A stretch of 64,000 nt of DNA, from contig NZ_CP018616.1 of NCBI RefSeq assembly GCF_002849855.1, forward strand, positions 2,046,001 through 2,110,000, given 5' to 3'. The DNA comes from Vibrio azureus (GTDB lineage: Bacteria; Pseudomonadota; Gammaproteobacteria; Enterobacterales; Vibrionaceae). The position numbers were made by a program, and so were the translations under genes. The stretch's first letter is position 1. Every line of letters begins with the position of its first letter. Under the pieces are notes generated by a model that was not told where the DNA came from, did no database searches, and saw only the letters and a list, made by a program, of their open reading frames with translations. Below are positions 58,218 to 64,000 of the stretch, piece by piece.

Positions 58218-58390
58218 TCGCTTGCCTCTTGCCGCCATTCTTCAGATAAGGCGATCGCCTGCTCAATCGTGATAAGCACCGCATCAGAGGGCAAGTGCTC
58301 AGGGGTCTCCGTGACATTGGCAAACGCTTTGTGGCTTGGTAAGTAATAACATTTCGGTTGATGCGCAATCAGCGCTTGATAATAACTCAT
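58214..58390 (-). CDS. Small protein after the tail fibre (58 aa)
   Basis: Starts at the ATG at 58390, overlapping the fibre stop (TAATG), and overlaps the next gene. Sequence SYYQALIAHQPKCYYLPSHKAFANVT... then ITIEQAIALSEEWRQE. The position suggests a fibre assembly or attachment partner (the place of gpG-like chaperones), but similarity is not evident. Confidence 0.55.
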   Translation of the reverse strand: MSYYQALIAHQPKCYYLPSHKAFANVTETPEHLPSDAVLITIEQAIALSEEWRQEASE

Positions 58391-61035
58391 TATTTTAGCT
58401 CCCACAGTTCCCAGCCAGTCACTTTGCCCCAAGTGGGACCATTCAAAATATTGGCTCCGGTGGTATAGACATCAAACGTCACATAAGCGGCACCACTCCA
58501 GCGTGTGCGCTCTTCATGTATCACGGCTTTCGCACTCCACCAACAATTTGGAATGTCGTGGGTCACAACGCCGCTGCCAGAAGTAGTAATAACCACTTTA
58601 AATCGGTTCGTATGATGTCGCCCACCTGAGCAAGGGAAATTTGTCACGACCGTTTCACGCTTAGCATTAGAATGGCTCAAAAGGCGATGATTGAGTGAGC
58701 CAGAGGCCACTTTTACCCATTTGACTCCTGGCGGCGGTGCAGGTGGCGGATTGTTTGGGCTGTAGACCCGCTGACGATTATTGCCTGCCCCATCAAACAC
58801 CTGTTGCCCCCAAAGCCCGTGGCTACCCATGGCCGCTTTCGGGCTGCCGTTTTCACACCACACCGCTTGATGGCCTCCTGCCATGGTGCCGCCTGTGCCA
58901 TTGTTGGTGTGCTTGTAAGCTAGGCCGTGTAAGTTACCAAAGTTGGCCCCTCGGTCATGAATCTTATACGCTTCGCCCATCGACCAAATGTGGGCAATTT
59001 TGTGTGAGTTATACAAACCATACATGCCCGCACTGCGCCTATTATCATTGGCAGGTTTTATCTTTCCCGAGGTGTCATGGGTTAAATAATATCCGGCCAT
59101 TTGGCCATGTTTGATTTTCGAAAACCCATCGCTCGGGCGGTAAGACATGCCACTGCCTGAGTTTGTGGTGTAGAGCATATTGACACTGTTCCACACAATG
59201 GGGTGAAAGTTGGTGGTCGAAGAAGGATATATTTTTATTTTATCGGAGATCGTCGCGCTGCTGGCCTTGGCGGTTTTACCTAAGTACCTGGCATCGCCTT
59301 GCGCTTGCGTCAGAGCACCGATATCACCCGCAGTTGGCTTTTGCCTGGTATTAAAATCCCGTCGCCATGACGGATGATAACCGGGCCCGTGGTTGGTATA
59401 GGTAAACACCGCATTGGTGGTGCCCCCTCCTGATGAGGTGGTTGGGGTCGTCACTCGAATGGTGTAGGCACTTTCACGCCCCATCACTTCAATCACGCAG
59501 CCTGCCAGATGAATTTTGCCGCAGCCCGTATCGCTAATCAGTCGATTGCCCGCGTAATCCCAAGAGGCTTTCATCATCCAATACGGGTGGTTAAAACAGC
59601 CTTTGCTTTTCAGCCAGCTGACCAACTGCGCAGTGCTCCAGTGTCCACCCCCTGTGCCATGACTGGAGGAGTACGCCCGAGCAAACCCACTTGAGTCCAC
59701 GCCATCGAGTTTATCAGCATCGGCGGCTTTGCCTGTTTTGCCAAGATACTTATTACTGAGTGCGGTACCCCCTTCAAAAATGGTGTTGGCCACCCGAAAA
59801 CCATCGCTTTTTAAGCTGGCGCGCTCGATGCCATCAATGGTCCATTTAAAGAATTCGTTGCCATTATCCAGCGTGCCGAACTCCAAAAACGAATCGGTGT
59901 CTTGATCGCTGTCGTTCTTAAATCTAATGAACGCGCCATCGGTATTGCGCTCCCAAACGATGCCTTGTTGATTATCAATAAAGCGGATATTTCCGGTCAT
60001 GGTCCCGCCCGCTTTGGGCAGTTTGGTTTCGGTCTGCGCTATGGCTTCTTGGACTTTTTCAGCGACGTCTTTCACCGCTTTGGCTGAGGCCACTTTTTCG
60101 CTGGATGCGTCGCTGGTGCTGTCCGTGATGGCCGCTTTATCAATTTTCGTATCGAGCAATCGGTCGACGTGTTTCTGCCGATAATATTGCGCAAAGCCTT
60201 CAAGAAAGCGCAGGTCGGTGACTTCACCCTGTGCATTAATCTCGGCAATCGGCGCAACAAAATGCGCGTAACCGTCCTCATCGTGAAAGTCAGTTAACGT
60301 TTCTGCCACTCTGATGACGTACTCACAGTGCCATTGGCTGGTTGGCTGGCCTTTCCAAGTGGCATCAAGATAGAGCCTACACGGCAGCGTCAGCGCGGGC
60401 AGTGCGTGAGGTTCATCTAAATAACACCGTAGCCCACCCACATAGCCGCATCCTGCAAGGGCCTGAAAGCCTTGCTCCGTCGGGACCACTTTAAACCCTT
60501 CATCCAAAAAGGCAGCAGGGCCGAGCACATCCAAATTAGCCAAACGGTCCATTTCATCGAGACCAAATAAACGGGCGGTGAAATCGATTTGCCATGTTGA
60601 CGCGTCGACTGTGATCCCTGTGATGCGCTGCGCGCCCTCATAACTCATTAAGATTGAGCGCGTGATGGCGTTGCCGTTTTGCACCCCAGCAATGGATTGA
60701 TACTTGGTCAGCTCGGGCAGATGAAGAATGGCCCCAAGCAGGCCCGTTTCTTTGTTGCGCAGCCCCACCCAGTTAAACTGAAAATCCCCCACTCTGGTGT
60801 CCATGATGAGCGAATACACCACCGCGTTGGGGTTCACGTAGCCAGATTGAGTGACGCCAGCCACATACACAATGTGCTCGCGCTCTGGCAGGGTTTCATC
60901 TCGGTCAATCGGCTCATCAGGGTCGAGTCCTGGTACCTTCGCCAAAACAAATTCATCTAAAATGACAGGCTGCTCAAGCGCGTCTTGCTGGGCTTTGTAG
61001 GCTTCAAATTCACGAGTAATGATGCTCTGGGCCAT
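58390..61035 (-). CDS. Tail fibre (DUF3751 tail-collar type)
   Basis: 881 residues from the ATG at 61035, which has AAAGGA 6 nt upstream. The first ~180 residues are the phage tail-collar/DUF3751 attachment domain (FEAYKAQQDALEQPVILDEFVLAKVPGLDPDEPID). A helical neck follows (KVASAKAVKDVAEKVQEAIAQTETKLPKAGGTMTGNI), then repeated YLGKTGKAADADKLDG / YLGKTAKASSATISDK motifs and a long Gly/Asn/His-rich receptor-binding region. The distal part sets which surface is bound. The C-terminal end (GKVTGWELWELK) is typical of trimeric fibres. Confidence 0.88.
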   Translation of the reverse strand: MAQSIITREFEAYKAQQDALEQPVILDEFVLAKVPGLDPDEPIDRDETLPEREHIVYVAGVTQSGYVNPNAVVYSLIMDTRVGDFQFNWVGLRNKETGLLGAILHLPELTKYQSIAGVQNGNAITRSILMSYEGAQRITGITVDASTWQIDFTARLFGLDEMDRLANLDVLGPAAFLDEGFKVVPTEQGFQALAGCGYVGGLRCYLDEPHALPALTLPCRLYLDATWKGQPTSQWHCEYVIRVAETLTDFHDEDGYAHFVAPIAEINAQGEVTDLRFLEGFAQYYRQKHVDRLLDTKIDKAAITDSTSDASSEKVASAKAVKDVAEKVQEAIAQTETKLPKAGGTMTGNIRFIDNQQGIVWERNTDGAFIRFKNDSDQDTDSFLEFGTLDNGNEFFKWTIDGIERASLKSDGFRVANTIFEGGTALSNKYLGKTGKAADADKLDGVDSSGFARAYSSSHGTGGGHWSTAQLVSWLKSKGCFNHPYWMMKASWDYAGNRLISDTGCGKIHLAGCVIEVMGRESAYTIRVTTPTTSSGGGTTNAVFTYTNHGPGYHPSWRRDFNTRQKPTAGDIGALTQAQGDARYLGKTAKASSATISDKIKIYPSSTTNFHPIVWNSVNMLYTTNSGSGMSYRPSDGFSKIKHGQMAGYYLTHDTSGKIKPANDNRRSAGMYGLYNSHKIAHIWSMGEAYKIHDRGANFGNLHGLAYKHTNNGTGGTMAGGHQAVWCENGSPKAAMGSHGLWGQQVFDGAGNNRQRVYSPNNPPPAPPPGVKWVKVASGSLNHRLLSHSNAKRETVVTNFPCSGGRHHTNRFKVVITTSGSGVVTHDIPNCWWSAKAVIHEERTRWSGAAYVTFDVYTTGANILNGPTWGKVTGWELWELK

Positions 61036-61037
61036 GT

Positions 61038-61619
61038 TTATTCCTTTAGCGTTGCCACCGTGCATTGGTGATCCCAATCCAGCGGTGAGACGGTGAGGCA
61101 CATCGGGGTTGTGTCGATCACCTGGTATTCATAACGTCGGCACGTTCGGCCGTATTGCTGCAGTAAGGTGGCTAATAAATCATGATTATTGGCCAGTTGT
61201 TTGTCGCTGAGACGGATGGTGATGATGTCCCAATCCCGCCCTGGGGTGCGTTCATCAATCTCCACCACGCCCACACCAAGTCGTTTAAAGATCTCAATAA
61301 ATCCGTGCGTCTCCCCTGCATCGCGGGCATTCACGAACGCGTATTTCACCCGCTTGCGAAACAGGGTCGTCGGCTCTTGGTAAAAACGGGTAATGTCTCG
61401 GTCCCACGCCAGCACCGAAAGCAATCGCTCGCTGCAGGTCATTGGATCTAACTGCGCCAGTGGGTAGAGCATCACGCGGCGCAGTTTGCCCCAAAATTGT
61501 TGTAAGCCGGCCGCAAGAAAGTGCGGCTCTTTGAGGCTTTTCGCTAACGTCTTCCCGTCCATCCACCATGGTATTTGTCGACTGGGCAGCGTGGGCGCTT
61601 GTTTGTCATGCTCCTCCAT
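61038..61619 (-). CDS. Phage tail protein I (gpI-like)
   Basis: 193 residues from the ATG at 61619. The core MLYPLAQLDPMTCSERLLSVLAWDRDITRFYQEP and KYAFVNARDAGETHGFIEIFKRLGVG match P2 gpI, a baseplate wedge protein that connects fibres to the baseplate. Its start overlaps the end of the baseplate J gene by about 14 bp and its stop lies 2 nt before the fibre ATG. Confidence 0.85.
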   Translation of the reverse strand: MEEHDKQAPTLPSRQIPWWMDGKTLAKSLKEPHFLAAGLQQFWGKLRRVMLYPLAQLDPMTCSERLLSVLAWDRDITRFYQEPTTLFRKRVKYAFVNARDAGETHGFIEIFKRLGVGVVEIDERTPGRDWDIITIRLSDKQLANNHDLLATLLQQYGRTCRRYEYQVIDTTPMCLTVSPLDWDHQCTVATLKE

Positions 61620-62796
61620 CAATCACCTCGACGCTGGCCAAACGCGGAATGCTCAAGGCACTCACAATGTCACTGCAGTTAAAATTCAGGCTGAGCAAAT
61701 CCGCATTGAGCTCAGTGTGAATTTCTTCGGTCAATTTACTGAATGAAAACGTGCTTTTGGGGTAAGTGCGCGTCACTTGGCGATAGGAATCGCTTTCACG
61801 AAACGCCGCACGGACCATATTTTCTACCTCTCGATGCAACTGATGTTGGCGTGCTAACGAGGTATTGGGTTTGGCCGTCACGGTCACTTCAATATCATGC
61901 TCGGTTTCTGGTAATGCCAGGCAAAGCAAATCATCGCCATGACCGTGGTGGCCTTCGCCCATCACATAATGATTGAGTTGCCTTAACAGTTGGCTTGGTG
62001 TGCGGCCCACATCCATCAATAGATAGGCATTCGCGCTGCCTGGTCCTCTCGGCGCGTCATGAAGAAAGTACACTTGATCGCTGCGCACCCCTGCGACTGA
62101 GGCCAGCATTGAGCGGTATATCGCATCGATGTGATAACGCCCCACCACACTGAATTGATTACGAATTCGCAGAGAAAGGGCTTCATCACTTTCCAAATCC
62201 GAGCCCAGCGCGGTGATCCAATCGGCTTCATTGACCGCATGCGTAATGCCCGATACGCCTTTGGGCATGATGGCAAAATACCCCGCTGGCAGATTAAACC
62301 CGCTGCCTGCCTCTTGGGCTTCACACAAAACCAAGCCGTGTGCTTGACCTGCAGGGATAAGCGCATCTTCAACCACCATCAGGCGATACACTTTTTGCTC
62401 TATCTGCTCGGTTTCAATCACCGTTCCTTTGGGTACAACCAGCGGGTTATCTGGCGTTGATTTGTAAAAGGTGATGGCGCCACGAGTTTTGGTGGCGGCT
62501 TTTCGCACCAAATCCACATCCCAAGCTTTTAAATCGAGATAACGCCCTTTGCCTGTTGCCGCAAAGGTATTGGGCAGTACATGCCCCGCCAGCAAGGTAT
62601 CAATCAACCAAAGCGCAGGCGCAATCACCACCGCTTTGATTAAGCGCCAAAAAGGCGACATTCGACTGTCATTGGACACCTGACTGCCTGCGGCCACCAC
62701 ATGCTTTTGAAGTTCAATGGCCATGGCCTCTTCCGTGGTGGGTACGCCTTCTTGTGCCAATAACTGGCGAAAGTTCACACTGGGTCTGACACTCAT
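61606..62796 (-). CDS. Baseplate J/gp47 family protein
   Basis: 396 residues from the ATG at 62796 (ATGA overlap with the upstream gene). Central features are GYFAIMPKGVSGITHAVNEADWITALGSDLESDEALSLRIRNQF and IYRSMLASVAGVRSDQVYFLHD, diagnostic of baseplate wedge protein J. It forms the wedge that rearranges on contraction. Intact length. Confidence 0.9.
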   Translation of the reverse strand: MSVRPSVNFRQLLAQEGVPTTEEAMAIELQKHVVAAGSQVSNDSRMSPFWRLIKAVVIAPALWLIDTLLAGHVLPNTFAATGKGRYLDLKAWDVDLVRKAATKTRGAITFYKSTPDNPLVVPKGTVIETEQIEQKVYRLMVVEDALIPAGQAHGLVLCEAQEAGSGFNLPAGYFAIMPKGVSGITHAVNEADWITALGSDLESDEALSLRIRNQFSVVGRYHIDAIYRSMLASVAGVRSDQVYFLHDAPRGPGSANAYLLMDVGRTPSQLLRQLNHYVMGEGHHGHGDDLLCLALPETEHDIEVTVTAKPNTSLARQHQLHREVENMVRAAFRESDSYRQVTRTYPKSTFSFSKLTEEIHTELNADLLSLNFNCSDIVSALSIPRLASVEVIDGGA

Positions 62797-63119
62797 AACG
62801 TCACTCCGTATTGAATCGCCCCATACACCTCGGTTTCGGCAAAGATCCAAATCTTCTCGCTGGTTTGTTCGGTCACTTCGGCGCTGCCTGGCACAATGCG
62901 TTTATCTTGTTCAACCAGCATTTCAATGCGCGTCAACACGTCGGCTCGTAGGGCTCGGTTTCTCTCGGCTTGCATTTCACGCAGCAAACCACTTTCAATG
63001 ATCGCGTGCTTGATGTCTTGAGCGATGCTGTTACGGTCACTGGTGTAAATCGGTTGCTGACCTGCATCAAAATCAATCCCGCCATCATTGACTAATAAAT
63101 CGATGTATTGAGGGCTCAT
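62793..63119 (-). CDS. DUF2590 phage baseplate protein (gpW/gp25 position)
   Basis: 108 residues from the ATG at 63119 (ATGA overlap). SPQYIDLLVNDGGIDFDAGQQPIYTSDRNSIAQDIKHAIIESGLL matches DUF2590 of Vibrio/Shewanella K139-type tails. Its place before baseplate J, where P2 has gpW and T4 has gp25, and the DIKHAII-L pattern suggest it is the gp25-like wedge protein. Confidence 0.8.
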   Translation of the reverse strand: MSPQYIDLLVNDGGIDFDAGQQPIYTSDRNSIAQDIKHAIIESGLLREMQAERNRALRADVLTRIEMLVEQDKRIVPGSAEVTEQTSEKIWIFAETEVYGAIQYGVTL

Positions 63120-64000
63120 GGGGTCGCCATCTCCTGCCATTCGGCTAACTGATCAGGGGTAAAAGGTTGCTCTTGCTTGATCACAATGTCTCCGGTGTGC
63201 ATGGTTTGACTGTTATCGGTGTACCCTGTGCCAGTGGCTTGCTTGATGTAAGTGGCAACCGATTGTCGCGGGCCCCCTTGACCTTGCAGATATTCCGAGA
63301 TCGGCTGAGTCACGGACGGGCGCGCAGGATTCATCAGAGGATGCACAGCAGGCGCGGCTCGCTGCACTTTTAATTCATCGACCGTCTCTGACGACCAATC
63401 CAGACCAGGAATGAGGCTGAACTTGTCGATAAGCCAATCAATCCCATCACTTATCATCGAAAAATGTTGGCCCATGACATCCATCACCGAGGAAGCAAAT
63501 TGCGTCACCCCATCAAAGCCGATCCCAAGTCCCGAGCTAATGCTCTGGCCAATGTTGATAAAGTGCTGAGGAATGGTGCCGAGCACTTCCATCGCCGCGC
63601 TGGGGCCGTCTTTGAGTAAACTGAAAAAGCTTTTGGCCAAGGTCCAAGCCACGGTGAAAGGCGACATAAAAAAGCTGACCGCGCCCCCGAGCACTTGCCA
63701 CGCTCCTTGCCCTACAAGTGCGATGCCTTCAAACACTCCGGTGGCTTTCTCAAAGAGCAATTGAAAATGGGTGGTCAGGTAATTGAAAAATGGCACACTG
63801 CGCAGCGTGGTGATAAGGTTGGTCCAAACACCCATGGCTGCATGACCAAAGACTTCAAATTGCTCGCCAACCCACGACACCAACTGGCCTAGTTTTTGGA
63901 AGATGTACCATTGGCCCAAGGTGTTCACGATGTCATCCCAATGGGAAATCAGCATATACGCCGCCGTGCCCACCGCCATAATCGCGGCAGGGATCCAAAA
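63116..64000 (-). CDS. Tail tape measure protein, C-terminal part
   Basis: The frame stays open to the right edge, so the gene begins outside the window. The visible ~290 residues have hydrophobic helices (AYMLISHW, VFEGIALVGQGAWQVLGGAVSFFMSPFTVAWTLAKSFFSLL) and Gly-rich helices, typical of tape measures, and a hydrophilic C-terminus. It sets tail length and is expelled on contraction. No lysozyme or peptidase motif is visible in this part. Confidence 0.82.
   Translation of the reverse strand, partial: FWIPAAIMAVGTAAYMLISHWDDIVNTLGQWYIFQKLGQLVSWVGEQFEVFGHAAMGVWTNLITTLRSVPFFNYLTTHFQLLFEKATGVFEGIALVGQGAWQVLGGAVSFFMSPFTVAWTLAKSFFSLLKDGPSAAMEVLGTIPQHFINIGQSISSGLGIGFDGVTQFASSVMDVMGQHFSMISDGIDWLIDKFSLIPGLDWSSETVDELKVQRAAPAVHPLMNPARPSVTQPISEYLQGQGGPRQSVATYIKQATGTGYTDNSQTMHTGDIVIKQEQPFTPDQLAEWQEMATP

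Noticed and set aside
55014..64000. Extracellular contractile injection system (PVC/Afp/MAC) or type VI secretion locus
   Set aside because: DUF2590, gpI, DUF3751 fibre and baseplate J order matches P2/K139-type phage tails; no AAA+ ATPase Afp15-like, TssJLM or ClpV gene is seen in the window. A tailocin or prophage remains the best call, pending the DNA to the right.

Overview
The window looks like a Vibrio (Vibrionaceae) chromosome. The gene neighbourhoods topB, ydjA-like nitroreductase, sppA, ansA and then yeaC, msrB, gapA, yeaD match the gammaproteobacterial order. gapA uses the strongly biased codons of a highly expressed gene, and a short intergenic repeat (ATACCCAAGTAACCTCAAG-like) recurs about eleven times, as is common in Vibrio genomes. 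No rRNA, tRNA, IS element or CRISPR array was recognised.

Region 1 (1-24 kb) is ordinary chromosome: the 3' end of a GH63 glucosidase, a VOC protein, a DUF898-M48 pair, an HDAC-family hydrolase, topB, a nitroreductase, fadH, sppA, ansA, yeaC, a DUF2989 lipoprotein, msrB, gapA, yeaD, rlmA, a ChaN-like lipoprotein, a BCCT transporter and phoA. Region 2 (24-43.9 kb) is more accessory: an MscS channel, glutamate decarboxylase, an LTA-synthase-like protein, several secreted proteins of unknown function, sodC, a three-gene run (carotenoid-oxygenase-like, FAD oxidase, CrtC/AttH-like), a GlyGly-CTERM serine protease, and an accD-like gene divergent from a lysR.

Region 3 (about 43.9-64 kb) is mobile. 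From the right edge, all on the minus strand and translationally coupled, come the genes of a P2/K139-type contractile phage tail: tape measure, DUF2590, baseplate J, tail protein I, DUF3751 fibre, small proteins, a hub-spike and a 65-aa terminal protein (63.9-55.0 kb). To its left the DNA becomes AT-rich and holds two successive cargo modules. Module A (55.0-48.3 kb) follows the intact tail end and carries a Ser/Thr kinase, a PP2C phosphatase, a TIR protein, a STAND NTPase (the last two possibly one protein through a -1 slip on nine As) and a bilobed retropepsin-like protein. Module B (48.3-43.9 kb) begins with a second, truncated copy of the tail end (last 60 codons of the spike plus the 65-aa gene). 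It then carries three genes resembling eukaryote-targeting effectors: an ADP-ribosyltransferase-like protein, a polyproline protein, and a CNF-like Rho-deamidase domain whose N-terminal part is in another frame across an A7 run.

Both modules have the same order: tail end, cargo, a divergent repeat of about 250 bp, more cargo, and then a repeat of about 61 bp derived from the lysR/retropepsin junction. The three module-B effector genes share a palindromic upstream motif (TATTTCTGAAATA). The polyproline gene lies between two sites resembling Vibrio dif (XerCD) sequences. My interpretation is a tail-linked exchangeable cargo locus, in which new payload and defence genes are added behind the tail spike and old ones are displaced but retained. 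Whether the tail makes phage, a tailocin, or a particle that delivers these effectors cannot be decided from sequence alone.
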